From NCBI GenBank assembly GCA_037957365.1, contig JARHVA010003637.1, positions 1,350,001 to 1,414,000 of the forward strand: a stretch of 64,000 nucleotides of DNA, written 5' to 3'. The notes under the pieces were generated by a model. The model ran no database searches, was not told the origin of the DNA, and saw nothing but the letters and a program-made list of their open reading frames with translations. Of the stretch, positions 22,927 through 34,999 are shown piece after piece (the first letter of the stretch is position 1; each line of letters opens with the position of its first letter). The position numbers were made by a program, and so were the translations under genes. The stretch comes from Torreya grandis (taxonomy: Eukaryota > Streptophyta > Pinopsida > Cupressales > Taxaceae).

Positions 22927-23720
22927 GAAGGCCTCACACTACCATTTTTAAGCTAAAATTGTGTAAATTTATAATGCTAAAATATCTCCATAAGTCACTT
23001 GCAGTTTTATTATTGTGTTATTTTAATTTGGATTAGCTTCATTTATATGCAAAATAGATACTTTATATCATGAGCCTAGGTTTTGCATAGAGTTATTGAG
23101 GCAATATTGGAGCAAAGAAGTCAGTATTGACAAATATTAGAGCTTTATATCAAGGGGAGAACATGCTTGGGTCTACCTTTGAGTAATGGAGTCGTTTGTG
23201 AAGGTAATGGTTGATTTATTTCTTTAATTTATATCTTTTTATCATTATCAACCCTTGCATGAATAGTTTGGCTTAGATTGTCAATTCTTATGTATTTTTT
23301 ATGAGTGTCATGCTTAATGTTTGAATTGATACTCTTTGTAATCCACTATACACACATCAAGTCCTAATATGCATGATATATATCATGATAATGTATATAT
23401 AGTAAAAATACAAGATCAATAATAAATTAATCACACACACAAGATAACTCAAAATTAAATCAAAATATAATGGCCAAAAGTGACCTCAAATAAGGGGCAC
23501 ATTCCAATGTTGCAAAATTAAATAGATGAGACTTAATCACCTATCCAAAAATCAAGGAATGCCATATTAAAATTATTTTACAATAATAAATAACATATTA
23601 AAATGTTAAAGTAGGAAAATAAAGGTAAGAGGCTCATAAATAATGGAGCATATTCAGATGTTCAATGCTAAAGATAAGACATTCAAGAAAGTTTATAAAA
23701 TAAAAGTGTAAGCAACTAAC

Positions 23721-23725
23721 ATAAA
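23721..23725. repeat. Target site duplication of A2, left copy
   Basis: ATAAA, identical to 33990-33994; 5 bp is the expected length for Ty3/gypsy integration. Confidence 0.85.
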
Positions 23726-25974
23726 TGTTGGTGTCTTAGGTTGCACCCTAGTTGAGAAGGGGAATGTTTAGGTCCTCTTACTCAAACATAGTCTAATATG
23801 TGAATGACCCTAGGATTTGGATCACCTAATATTGGGTTAGACCTTTAGATAAGGTTAGATTCATTTTTGGATATATCACCTAAACTAAACCTAAACTAGC
23901 TTCATGTTGGGAAAATGGGAGAGGGATTAATAAGGGTTCATAAAAGCATGTAAAAATGAGGTGAGGTACCAATTTTTTTGATAATTATACTTTCAAAAGA
24001 CACACTTTAATATTCATTCAATACTTATAAACATCACTTCATTCAAATTTTGATTAGCTTCCACATAAGTATTTCATAGAAAGGCATGGACTAGCTATTG
24101 ACCTAGCATGGGATGGCAGTTGTCCACTTCCAAGCTGATCAATAGACTATATATACACTTATAATGACTTGCGATAACTAGCATGGGATGGCAGTTGTCC
24201 ACTTCCAAGCTAATCAATAGACTATATATACACTTATAATGACTTGCGATAACTAAAAAACACTAAATGAATGTGGGGAAACTTATAAAAAGGTAAGGAA
24301 ATCATACATTCACTTAACCACATCAATGAAGTCATAAGACACACTTCAATTCATCTTGCAAATGGAGGAATTCAATTTTTTATTGTATAAAATAGGTGTT
24401 ATAGTATAAATCTTGGTAGAGTCTAGTCATGCTAAAGATAGGGATCATTTTTAGGGATTATAATCCAATATTTATAATAGAATTGGATGAGAGAGATTAG
24501 GAATCATGTGCATAAGGATGGAAAAGGGAGCATAATGACCAAGATTTCTAATCATTTGGTATTAATGCCATTAGAAAAGATCATAATGCCCAAGATTACT
24601 TTTGGAAGGTAACCATAAAAACTATATTAGTCCCTTTAAATATATTTTTGACTTGCATATATGATCCTTATGGTTACAATAGTGGGATCAATTCATTTAA
24701 AATTTGAATTCCAATGTCAAAGTAGTTACAACAGCTAAATCAATCTATTGTGATCTTGTTCCAACATGGATTTCTCCCTACTAGTTCATATTTGGAATGT
24801 GAGAATGGATAAAATGGTTCATAATCATGATTTTATCTTTGGTAATGAACCTATAAAAACTAATGTATCTACCTTTTTGGCCTCCCTTTGAAACATTTTC
24901 TCTAGTTTGAGCTCAACCGTATTTGGCTTCAACTTTTGATATTAGCCCTTGATCCTGATCTAGGTCCTTGATATTATGACACTTGTCTTATTTACATTTA
25001 TCCTTATGATCCTATAGTCACTCTAACCATTTCATTCACTTATGTCATGTGGTGACCTCATGTTTAATCTAATTTCCTTGAATTTTTGACCCTATACAAA
25101 CAATTGATCTTTCTCTATATGAATAAATACAAGCCATAGATCTTATGCTAGTCTAACACATTGAGACACTTTTCATGCTCTCATTAGTCTTTATGATCCT
25201 CTAAATTTTTTACCTCAATCTCACTATTAGATCTAAATTGTATGATTGCATGTGCTTCATTGATCTTCTTAGACCCATTAGCCTTATCAGTCGATGTTCA
25301 CCATTAGATCTGATTCAACTTTTGAGATTTAGACATTTGTTATCAATATGTTAGTCTTGGGTTTGCTAAATTTTTGACTTGATGTTCATCTTTCTCTTTA
25401 GTATAATTGAATATGTGACATTGGATCTACTTGGACCCACTAACTTCATCCTTGCCCACTCAGTGTTATATCTTGACTTAATCCCCTAAGATCTTGACAC
25501 CTATTAGATCTACATTCAACCTTGGGAAGTTTCAAATCCAAATATCTATTTTATGAGGATTATATTTGACATCCTTGTGAATATATCAATATGCTTGTTC
25601 AAATTTTAATGATTGTATCTTGAGATATAAAAATCATCAAGACACTAAATTTGTAGAGGATGATCTAGGCATGAAAAACATCATTCCCATGAAATTCTTT
25701 GACCTTGGTCAATCTCCAAAGTATCATTATGATATGCATAACTAGAATGACCTTTTCATTTCTACAAGGCTTTCCATGATGGTCTAGCTCCTAAAGATCA
25801 TTATATTCACACTTTAAACTTGATTAAAGTGTTTTGAAAGCTTGCAACCAATAATTGATCTACATGAAAGTTGTTTTCTTCTCCTCCTATTTGATCACCC
25901 TTCAATCAAGACCTTTCTCAGCTTCTTATTATAAATCAATAAAATTTTGGTATGTAGGCCAAATTTGGCCAACA
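23726..25974 (-). repeat. 3' LTR of A2 (2249 bp)
   Basis: Plus-strand ends TGTTGGTGTCTTAGG and TTTGGCCAACA. It is longer than the A1 LTR mainly through an internal 75-bp duplication (24105-24254). Minus-strand integrase lies on its right side, fixing it as the 3' LTR. Confidence 0.9.
24105..24254. repeat. 75-bp tandem duplication inside the A2 3' LTR
   Basis: 24105-24179 and 24180-24254 differ at one position (AAGCTGATC versus AAGCTAATC). Absent from A1 and from the 5' LTR of A2, so it arose after A2 inserted. Confidence 0.9.
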
Positions 25975-26239
25975 TCTTTGGTGGCTCAGCTAGGAAGCAT
26001 GCTTGCTATAGTTGAGAACTCAAACCTTTTACATGACTCTTAAAAATCACAAAATAATGACAAATTTGATTCATGTATGTAAACAACCCTTTGACATGAA
26101 AAGACAATAGATTCCACCAAAACAGGGAAGGAAACATAAAAAATAGGGAAACTAACTAAACAAAGTGAAAGAAAGCAAACTAATGTGCTAGGATAACACT
26201 TGGAGGAAAGCCAAAACAAACTAGGATAGGAAGCTCAAC
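25975..26239. other. 3' untranslated part of A2
   Basis: Homologous to 10359-10635 in A1. On the minus strand it leads from integrase to the 3' LTR; no clear polypurine run is seen next to the LTR, only CCACCAAAGA. Confidence 0.5.
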
Positions 26240-27474
26240 CTTTAGTAAAAATGTTTCAATTGTATCCCATTAACTAGGATAGGAAGCTCCTTGCCATCTA
26301 TTTTTACAAGTTGGAAGGAATTGTGGGATTTGTAACTGAAGATTGTGTATGGACCACTCCAAAGAGAGTCAAACTTTATATGCCTCCCTAACTTAGCTTT
26401 ATCATCATCCTACTTGAAGACTAAGTCTCTTTCTTTGAAACTTCATGAAGAATATCCTTTGTCAAAGGCTCTCTTCACTTTTACTTGATAGCTTTACATG
26501 GCTATCATAGACTAATGTCTTGTCTCTTTTAAATCCATGAGCTAAACATATTCAATCTCCAAAGGTTCATTATTTAACAACTTAGGTTGATGCATTAGTT
26601 CTAGGGTAGTAAATTTAAGAGAAATACACATTCTTACTTCCTTACCACATACCATATTATAGGGAAAGTTAGTTATTAACCTTTTTTAGGTGATCCTATC
26701 ATCCCATAGAGCTGACTTCAATTTTAGATGCCATGACCTATGATTATCTTCAATTGTTTTTATTGTGACATTTAATAGGTTCTTATTAGTGGACTCAACA
26801 AGTCCATTGCCTTGTGGATAGTAATTTGATGAAGTGATAAGAAAGACACTATGTTGAACTTCCCTTTGGTTGATTCTAGACCCCCAAAAAGCCATAACAT
26901 TTTAAAAAATAATGGTTTAAGGGATTCCAAATCTAGTAAGCCAACCTTCAAATAAATTTAGAACATTAGACTCATTTGCTTCCTTCAATACCACTGCTTC
27001 TATCCATCTAGTGAAGCAATCCAAAGAATTTAGTATCCATTTATGACTTGAGCTTGAAAGGGGGTTAATGAGACAAATAAAATCCAATCCCCATTGGATA
27101 AAGGGTTGATCCACTAAAATTAGTTAGAGAGGTAAGGCTATAAGTTTTGCCTTTTTAGCAGATATAACACATTATCTGCCTTCCTTAACCCATGCATGAC
27201 AATCACCAAATAATCTTGGCCAATAATATCCACCTCTCATGATATTGTGGGATATGGTCCTTATTGAATAATTCCCTCTACCATATCCATCATTGAACTC
27301 TTCAAGCAACCTTTCCTTTTGATGTTGTTTAATGCATCTTAACAACATGCCATTGATATATTTATTGAAGATATCATATTTTTGAATAAATGGAATATAT
27401 TGCAATCTAAAATATCTTCTTTTTGAAGGAGTTGAGTGAGGGGGGTAAAGACCATCTTGGAGATATCTTACCAA
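26240..27474 (-). pseudogene. Integrase (element A2)
   Basis: Minus strand from 27474: a zinc-binding-like region with RGGYYWPRL (degenerate H2C2), then the catalytic core beginning QPFIQWGLDFICLINP (first Asp kept in GLDF) at about 27100, KWILNSLDCFTRWIEAVVLK, and WLTRFGIP. A stop replaces the region of the second Asp near 26905. SSNYYPQGNGLVESTNKNL keeps the catalytic Glu. The C-terminal part (FDSLWSGPYTIFSYKSHNSF, about 26290-26380) is a typical beta-barrel segment for DNA binding. No chromodomain follows, consistent with a non-chromovirus Tat-like lineage. Confidence 0.85.
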
Positions 27475-28036
27475 ATCATGATACTAGTTAGAAGGTGAGG
27501 TATGATCAGTTGTAACTTCTTCATCAGTAAACACCATAACCACCTCATTGGCTTCTTGTAAGTTTTGGGCTAGATGCTCACAAAATCCTTTGCCTCTATC
27601 AACTTTGTGTCCTTGATCTCCAAATCATACTCCATTAACTTTTGTATCCAACTAGCTCTTTTCTCATTTATGTCTTTGTTCAAGAGAAACTCCTTGATAC
27701 TTGGATGGGCAACCATTAAGTGTATCTTATTGTTAGATAATAAGTATCAAAACTTATTGAGAGACCTTATAATAAAAACACATGATTTTCAACAAAAGAG
27801 TACCTTATTTCATACTCCTCCAAGCCTTGATTGAAGAAGGCCATTGGGTACTCTAAGTCATCATGGTTTTGCTACATAAGAATGCCTAAAATGGTGTCAA
27901 TGTTAGCATACGTGTATAGGATGAAGTCTTTTGTGAAAATTGGGTTCATGAGAATAGGAGCACTATCCATGGCTTTTTTAATTTCCTTAAAACTCTTTAC
28001 TCCTTCCTTGGACCAGCTAAATATTTGATTATTATT
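27475..28036 (-). pseudogene. RNase H region downstream of RT (element A2), decayed
   Basis: Lies between RT and integrase, the standard place for the RT-linked RNase H. On the minus strand fragments such as MVAHPSIKEFLLK and LYFDN-like pieces are weakly recognisable, but stops and shifts obscure the catalytic residues. The call rests mostly on position and spacing (about 560 bp). Confidence 0.5.
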
Positions 28037-28900
28037 TTACATGGCTATAAGTGGCTTATCTAAAGTGGTAAAATATGAGATGTATCTTCTACTAAAATTG
28101 ATATCCCCTAAGAAACTTTGTAAATATGTTTTGTGCTTGGGTAAGGAAAGTACAAGAATTGAAGTTATTATTTTAGGATCTATACTTAAACCATGCTTTG
28201 AAACTATATGTCCAATGAGATTACCTTCATGAACTAAGAAGACACACTTTTTGGGATTCAGGGATACCCCAAATTTCCTACACCTTTCAAACACTTGCTT
28301 AAGGTGAACCATGTACTCACTTTCATTCTTTGGAAACACTATTATATCATCCACATAAACTAGCACAATTTTTTTAAGAATGCCATATCCATGGCTCTCT
28401 AAAAAAAAAATTCCAACATTGGATAGACCAAAGGGCATATTTCTATATGCAAATGTCCCCCAATTTATGGTGAAGGTTGTCTTGAAATGGTCTTTTTCCT
28501 TGACCAAAATCTGGTTATAACCACTATAGCCATCTAATAAGGAAAACCTTTTTGAACCTATAACCAACTGTAAAATCTTTTCCATAGATGGTAGTGGGTA
28601 GTGGTCTTTAATGGAAGCTTTGTTCAAGTCATGAGAGTTAACACATAATCTAATTTTACCATTCTTTTTTTGTCTTGGAACAAGGTTTTCCACCTAGTTG
28701 AGTGCTTGATTAGAAATATAATAGTTAACTCAATGAGCTTATAAATCTTAGCTCTCATCAAAGGCTAAAACTTAAGATTAATAGGCCTTTATATTTGTCT
28801 TACTAGCTTAGTTTCATCTTCTAGATCAATGGTGTGTTGAGCTAGACTTGGGTCAAATCCCTTGAGATCACTATATTGTCATGAAAATACATAATCAAAA
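28037..28900 (-). pseudogene. Reverse transcriptase (element A2)
   Basis: A clean 218-codon stretch from 28693 holds most of the RT domain: KKNGKIRLCVNSHDLNKAS (residues 9-27), DHYPLPSMEKILQ, RFSLLDGYSGYNQILVKE with the first catalytic Asp replaced by the usual LLDG context, MPFGLSNVG, then LVYVDDIIVF with the intact YVDD catalytic pair near residues 112-120, and KKCVFLVHEGNLIGHIVSKHG and LQSFLGDINF in the thumb. An upstream part (28694-28900) includes the pre-RT region with stops. This is the best-preserved enzyme in the window; stops at both ends still make it a pseudogene. Confidence 0.92.
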
Positions 28901-29375
28901 CCTGCACATAACTCATTAAAAGCTTACTTTTTTTAATAATTTCATACCTTACCCAACTTTAGGTTCTTTCCAAGTGCAACCTCCACATTGGTATAGTGTT
29001 TTTCCTTTGTTGACAAAGTTGAATTTTCTTTTCTAAGCTCATCATCACCACTAAATATGATCTCAAGTTTGACCAATCCCCTGGGTAACTTATTTTTTTT
29101 TAGTTTCATAATCTAATCACCATATTGCTACAAGTACTTTGACTAATTTCTTGAGGAAAACTCAGCCTCTTCTTGAAAAAAATTGATAATCTAATTTTCA
29201 TCTTCAAACACTTACCATTATCTAGGATAGAAGGCCTTATAATCACCTTAATGTGTGACTAAACCTTTTCATTTCTTACATCATCTAGGATACTAAATTG
29301 TGCCCGAATAGTAGCCAACCTATCTATATGTTTATTTTCATCTCTTGGTATTGCCTGAAAGTTGAAGGCCTAAAA
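28901..29375 (-). other. Linker between RNase H-like domain and RT in A2
   Basis: On the minus strand the end of the RNase H-like fold (NKHIDRLATI, about 29300-29345, with the expected last Asp) is followed by a Lys-rich linker with several stops. No other domain recognised. Confidence 0.5.
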
Positions 29376-29735
29376 TTATTCAAGAAAGTCCCATACCCTA
29401 TGCTTATAATATTTAAACAATGGTTTTTTGCATACATTAAGACCTCTCACTTGGTGGACTACAAGTTCACTATCACCAAAGACTTGTAAGGTGTTGACTT
29501 TCATCTTCCTAGCCCATTGTAAACCATGAACTAGTGCCTCATATTCTGTAACATTATTTGAATAACCAAATTGAAATTTAATAGATGAGTACCTTTTATT
29601 TTCTAGATAAATAAAAATCATTCCAGCCCTAGTACCATGCTTATTCTTTGATCCATCAAAGTATAATTTCCAAAGACCATCAATATACTCATCATCCTTC
29701 ATCAAGGCTAAAATTGGTAAATTTTTCTCATGCAA
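29376..29735 (-). pseudogene. RNase H-like domain upstream of RT (element A2)
   Basis: Residues 21-36 read LWKLYFDGSKNKHGTR (first acidic residue in FDGS). Then NNVTEYEALVHGLQWA carries the Glu, and TLQVFGDSELVVHQVRGL the next Asp; a fourth Asp follows past a stop in NKHIDRLA. This D-E-D-D arrangement and the EYEAL and GDSELV signatures match the additional (archaeal-type) RNase H known from some plant Tat-like elements. Here it lies between protease and RT rather than after RT. It would degrade RNA in RNA-DNA hybrids during reverse transcription. Broken by stops. Confidence 0.85.
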
Positions 29736-30094
29736 GCAATAACACCAAATACTTCTTCCTCGATTAGCTTATAAGGATCATATTCATGTGAGATAGAGGC
29801 CCAATCATCAAGGAAAAAATTTAGAATCCCATCTAAAGGTGATTCAGTTTCCTCTACACTATCTTTTATCACCTCATTTGAGATGAGGCAATTGGTATTC
29901 ACAACACTTGGCATATATGGTTCCAAATATAACTATGCAATAGGTTCAAAATGTATGGTTACCTTAGTGTTATAAATAGTCTTGAACATTAAATATGTCC
30001 AATTAGATTATAAATATCCTCCAATATTTGAGGTAAAGTCCCTTGACAAACACATGGCAAAGTAGAGAGGTAAGTCCACCACAACTACATCCTC
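29736..30094 (-). pseudogene. Protease to RNase H-like linker (element A2)
   Basis: On the minus strand DVVVVDLPLYFAMCLSRDF (about 30020-30080) continues the protease region of Ty3/gypsy elements, and an acidic part (EETESPLDGILNFFLDDW, then YDPYKLIEEE) follows at 29760-29860. Split by stops. Confidence 0.65.
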
Positions 30095-30367
30095 CTAAAT
30101 GGTAACATTGGGACAAGCATGTAGTGTCAAATTTACATCTTTAATGATGCATACTATCTTTGGTGGTGAAAAATCTATATTTAATACTCCTTTAGTATTT
30201 GGTTCATAGACAAGATCAAGCTTGTCTATAATTTGCTTAGGCATGATAGTGTTACTAGCTCTACTATCCACCATACAGTTATGAACTAAACAGTTACCAA
30301 CTATCAAAGAGAGGTAAAAAGGAGGAATTTTACTTGACTTTACCTCATATTTGTTCCATTTTCCCAT
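30095..30367 (-). pseudogene. Aspartic protease (element A2)
   Basis: The frame reads PPFYLSLIVGNCLVHNCMVDSRASNTIMPKQIIDKL. The catalytic motif is D-S-R-A-S instead of D-S-G-A-S, so the active-site Gly is lost. NTIMPKQI is typical of the Tat-type retropepsin that follows gag. Length of about 90 residues covers most of the fold. Would cleave the gag-pol polyprotein in an active relative. Confidence 0.85.
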
Positions 30368-32214
30368 TTTGTATACTTATTGTACTCAATGTTGCATTAA
30401 CTAGTCTAAATTAGTTAGGACAACTCCTTATTTCTTAATTGGTTTTGGAGACACCTTGAGAGCTGAAAGCTCTTGGATGAGCATATATTTTTTTCCTAGG
30501 ATTGAAAGGTAATCCCACATGATAATGTTGGAATTTTATTTCTTCATTTGATCCACTATACTTTATGAAGCTCCAATAACCTTTGGCTGCACCTTTTGAA
30601 CCACTAGTTGTTCATGAGCTAGAGGTATTTGAGGGAACTTCCTAGCCTCTACATTCTAACTTTTATATTTTATAGGGGCAAAAAGTTTATATTTAGTCTC
30701 TTGGAAAAGAATTAGGATTAATTGAATAATTATTCATAGCTTGAGCTCCATCACTAGCTCTTATTTTATCTCTAGTTACAACTACAACTTAACCATTTGA
30801 AGTGTTAGTCTCACTACCATGATTGAATGCAACATAATAATCCATTTACCAATTTACATTAATGGAATCAATATTCCCTTGAAATTTTTTATCCTCTCCT
30901 TGGGATACCAAAAATTTCTCTTGATACTGACCTCCTTGAATAAAAAAATCTTCTTGTGTCATTTGTGGCATAGTAATGTTCTATGATACTAAGGCTTGGT
31001 GTTGAGGATCATTAAGGTTGGAGGGTTTCCAAATTAATTCATGCATAAAATTATTTTTATGTGGTGTGGGAGAAATAAATTTTGATGTGGAAAGTACATT
31101 AGGATCAAGAGATGCATGTGGCTTATTTGTAACTATGGCTTCTTGTGCTTGTTAGGGTGGTCTATTTTCTCTAAATCCTTGATAAGGAGGCCTTCAATCG
31201 CTGAAGGGCTGATAAGTAGTTTGATTTTGTTGTTGATAGGGCCTATTAGTCTGATATTTTTACCTTTTAATTTGTACTATTTCATTTCCAAAATATTGAA
31301 GCAAACCTTTCAGCTTACCAAGCTCATTTCCTTGACTATAAGGGGTTGCAACTTGAGCTTGAGGAGGTAGAATAAGGGCTAATGATGGAGAATAAGGAAT
31401 ATGAGGGATTGGGATAGATTTAAAATATTGTAATATAGGAATTTTATGCCTTGAATAAATCTTACCATATTGTATAAAACTATTTTTAGCTCTTATTACA
31501 ACCTCATAATCATCTGGAAAGTTACAACCACCCATTGACTATATCATTACACTAATATAAGAATTAAAGGCTTTTAGATAGTAAAATAAGTCATATTTTG
31601 GGGATGGTATAATAATTATAAGAATCCTAGTCCATGTATTTTATAATCTAAGGTTAAAATTAGACATGAACTCATGGGGATCTCTATGAATGGATGTTAG
31701 TTGTTCAACTAAAGATAGGTGATCAAATTTGTCCTAAAATTATTTGACTAAGACTGAAACTAACTCATATTACGTAGTAATGGAATTCAATTTAAGATTT
31801 ATATATCACTGCAGTGTCTTTCCTTTTAATGAAGCAACATGTAGTCTAATAGCCACATTATCTTAAACAAATGGAAAAAAGGTTGGTAACATCCTAAATG
31901 TGCTCAATAGTAGTTGTTTGACCTTTTCATAAGAAGAATAGGATACTATTAAGGGTATACATATGAATGTCATAAAAATGGGCCAAATTAAGTAGAATAC
32001 CTCTATTTAATAGGATGAACACTTGATTCCTAATGGCCATTTGGGTAGTAGGGATTACACTTCTTAAAACAATAGGATGACTAGGGGATGAATTTTTTTT
32101 TTGGGGATAAGGTCTTATCCTATTAAATATTACTCCCTTATATGAAATATAATGTAGCTCAATTAATTCAAGGAGAATACCTTTACTATTTGACCTTGTA
32201 GTAACCTTTATCAT
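30368..32214 (-). pseudogene. gag polyprotein (element A2)
   Basis: Starts at Met 32214, 36 bp inside the PBS, with MIKVTTRSNSKGILLELIEL. Further frames at 31260-31535 (Pro/Gln-rich linker, MGGCNFPDDYEVVIRAKNSF) and short pieces down to 30400. The capsid core is not clearly readable; stops are frequent. The call rests on position between PBS and protease and on composition (Gln, Asn, Pro-rich tail). Confidence 0.65.
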
Positions 32215-32249
32215 GAGAATTCCAAATTTTAGCTATGCCAAGGAGAATG

Positions 32250-32272
32250 GGTCCCACCAAGCATGCTAAAAT
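32250..32272 (-). other. Primer-binding site region of A2
   Basis: Minus strand ATTTTAGCATGCTTGGTGGG followed by ACC, directly after the LTR end GCCAACA and before gag. The GCATG..TGGTGGGACC core matches the one next to the LTR of F (62134-62157) and a motif commonly found at the 5' leader of plant Tat-type elements. Confidence 0.7.
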
Positions 32273-33989
32273 TGTTGGCATCCTAGGTTGCACCCTAGTT
32301 AAGAAGGGGATTATTTAGGTCCTCTTACTCAAACCTAGTCAAACATGGGCATGAACCTAAGTTGTGGGTCACATAATGCCAAAGATTAATTTAGTATTTT
32401 ATTGCATCAAATAGGTGTTATAGTACAAATCTTGGTAGAGTCTAGTCATGCCAAAGAGAGGAATCCTTTTCAAGACTTAAAAGCTTATATTTATAGCAAA
32501 ATGGAATGAGAAAGATGAGGATCGTATGTATAAGGATGGATAAGGGAGAATAATGACTAATATTTCCAATCATCTAGTGTTGATATCATTAGAAAAATCA
32601 TAATATTGAAGATTACTTCTATAAGGTGGCCATTAAAACCATATCAGTCCCTTTCAATCTATTTTTAGCCTAAATTGATGCTTCTTATAGTTAAAATGGT
32701 GGGATCAAGTCATTTAAAATTTGAATTTGGAATCAAATCAATTAAAACAACTAGATCAATATATTATGATGTTATTCTAGCATGGATTTCTCTCTACTAA
32801 TTAATTTTTGGTGCATAACAATGGAGAAAAGGAGTCATAATCATGCTACTAGATTTGATGATGAACCCATTGAAACTCATGTGTTTGCCTATGTGGCCTC
32901 CCTTTAAAACATTTTTTATGGTTAAACCTTGACTATATTTGGCTTTGACTTTTGATATTGGCCCTTGATCCTAATCACAGTCCTTGAGATTATGACAATT
33001 GTCTTAATTATGTTGATCCTTAGGATTCTATAGTTAGTCCATCCATTTCATGTGCTTACACCACATGGTGGCCACATGTTTAATATAATCTCATTAATTT
33101 TTTGACCCTATATACGTCATTAATCCTTCTATATACAAATGAACATAAGCCATAGATATTCTACAATTCTAACATGGTTAAGACACTTGTCACCCTCTCA
33201 TTAGTCATCAAGATCCTTTGACTTGTTAACCTCAAGATCATTGTTAGATATGATTTGTATGATTTCATGCACTTCATTGATTTATCTAGACCCACTAGCC
33301 TTATTAGTTGATGCTCACTATTAGATATAATCTTAGCTTCTAATATTTGGATACTTTTCATCACTATGTTAGTATTGGGTCTACTAGATTTTTGACTTGA
33401 TGATCATTATTTATCTTTTTGGTATGATTGAATTCATGTCATTAGATCTACTTTGACCCACTAACTTCATCTTTGCCTGTTCACTATTAGATCTTGACCT
33501 AAGCCCCTGAGATCTTGACCCTTGTTAGATCTATGTTCAACATTGGGAACTTTTGAATCTAAATGGCTATTTTATGAGTCTTGTATTTGACATCCCTATG
33601 AATGTATCAATCTACTTGTTCAACTTTGAATGATTTTATCTTGAGATAGAAAGATCGTCAAGACACCAAATTTATAGAGGGTGATCTAGGCATGATAAAC
33701 ATCATGTCTATGTAATTCTTTGACCATGGTCAATCTCTAAAGTATCTTTATGAGATGCACAACTAGACTAACATATTCATGTATTTAAGGCTTTTCATGA
33801 TGGTTTATCTCCTAAATATCATCATATCACACTTTAAGCTTGCTTAAAGTGTTTCCAAATATTGAAACCAACAAGTGATCTACATAAAGATTTTTTGCTC
33901 CTCCTCCTATTAGATCACCCTTAAATTAGGACCCTACTCAGTTTCTTATTCTAGAGCAGTAAAATTTTGGTATGTAAATTTGTCCAACA
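32273..33989 (-). repeat. 5' LTR of A2 (1717 bp, internal deletion)
   Basis: Plus-strand ends TGTTGGCATCCTAGG and TTTGTCCAACA. Compared with the other two LTR-A copies it lacks roughly 430 bp (after 32380, between GGGTCACATAATGCC and TTTAGTATTTTATTG) and a few bases of GGCCAAATTTGGCC near the end. Confidence 0.88.
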
Positions 33990-33994
33990 ATAAA
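33990..33994. repeat. Target site duplication of A2, right copy
   Basis: ATAAA, identical to 23721-23725. The interrupted sequence resumes at 33995. Confidence 0.85.
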
Positions 33995-34999
33995 CATAAC
34001 ATATAGCCCCTATATATTTGTGTTAGCAAAAAATGTCAAGTACATAGCATATCAATTACACTATGAAATATATAAGCATTAATAAGGCATGTGTAAGTAC
34101 GTAAGCTCAAACATGATAATATAAAGTGATCATACAACCATATAACATTTGTGTATCAAGATCAAATAATTATATGCCCCCAATGTCTATAAGACATTAG
34201 TAAAAGGAAAATCCATCTATATGAAAATAGATCATTTATTTTTATATACCTATATCACACTCAAATAATGTGTTAAACATGTGTAATATAAAGTATTGAT
34301 ATGTAATCTACTAAAATGAAACCAACATAGATGCTAAGGAGTTAATAGAATATGTAAATGTCAAAAATATTTTTTGGATTTTTGAAGTATTTTTTAGTAT
34401 TTTGGAATATTTTCAAAGAAATAACTATCTAATGATCTCATCTAATGGATTCTCATAGGTATCTCCCCAATGTGAAATTGTTGTAAGAAATTAGTGGTAT
34501 TACTAAGGATCATGTACAAGTGTAATATTTATCACTATAATATCTATAATGCTCTGCATATATTTAGTATGAATATGTGGTTGTGAATAAATAATAGAAG
34601 GAGTTGGGGTTTATGGAGCCCATCATTGAGTTTTTTGTGGTTTATTTGAAGTATCATTAATAGAAACATGTTTAGGTGCTTTAGACATCTAAATATGGTG
34701 TGTAGTATATGAGTAGTATGTGTAATCCACTATGTGTCTTTGATGCAATGGTCTCTCAAGTATTGGACACCTAGGAAAGGGGATTGCCTATTGCATACCC
34801 TTTTATGGATTATTAACCTTATTATGCTTGATAATGAATTATCTAGGTAGAAATTATCTTATTTAAGTGGATATTCATATGTAATACAATAAATTTCAAC
34901 TACCATGTTGGCATGAATGTATTTAACACACCCATACACTATAAAAGTTTTTTTATGAAGATTAGTTATACAAGGTCATCCCAATAACATATCAAAGAC
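33995..34999 (-). other. 3' internal region of C1, no recognised domain
   Basis: Aligns with 41255-42270 (for example GTGAAATATATAAGCAT, CTAAATATGGTGT). Downstream of the protease on the minus strand where RT should follow; none is seen, so the C units carry gag-protease only. Confidence 0.5.

Larger units (their letters stand above)
22140..23725 (+). repeat. LTR-B copy 2 (3' LTR of D), interrupted by A2
   Basis: Starts TTATACATTTAATTCC, the counterpart of TGTAGACATCTAATTC in the inverted copy (TG changed to TT). TATA box at 22919. Interrupted at 23725 by A2; the flanking sequence resumes at 33995 after the ATAAA duplication. From about 23340 on it also resembles 40895-41250, so the part right of 23340 may be outside the LTR proper. 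Its true right end is unresolved. Confidence 0.8.
23726..33989 (-). mobile_element. Element A2: near-complete Tat-like Ty3/gypsy retrotransposon
   Basis: A 10.3-kb minus-strand element bounded by LTRs 23726-25974 and 32273-33989, with perfect TGTTGG/CCAACA termini and a perfect 5-bp target duplication ATAAA (23721-23725 and 33990-33994). A PBS follows the 5' LTR (32250-32272). Coding order on the minus strand: gag, protease, RNase H-like domain, RT, RNase H, integrase. All frames have stops, so it is inactive. It interrupts LTR-B2. Confidence 0.9.

Noticed and set aside
25975..26000. PBS-like TTTGGTGGCTCAGCTAGG right of LTR-A2 (and TTTGGTGACTCGGCTAGG at 10361) suggesting a plus-strand element
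   Set aside because: The only coding DNA to the right is antisense integrase, the other LTR (32273) has a PBS next to gag on the minus strand, and the target duplication fits the minus-strand element. The resemblance may be chance or a relic.
28041..28232. Plus-strand frame opposite RT
   Set aside because: Antisense shadow of the well-supported minus-strand RT.
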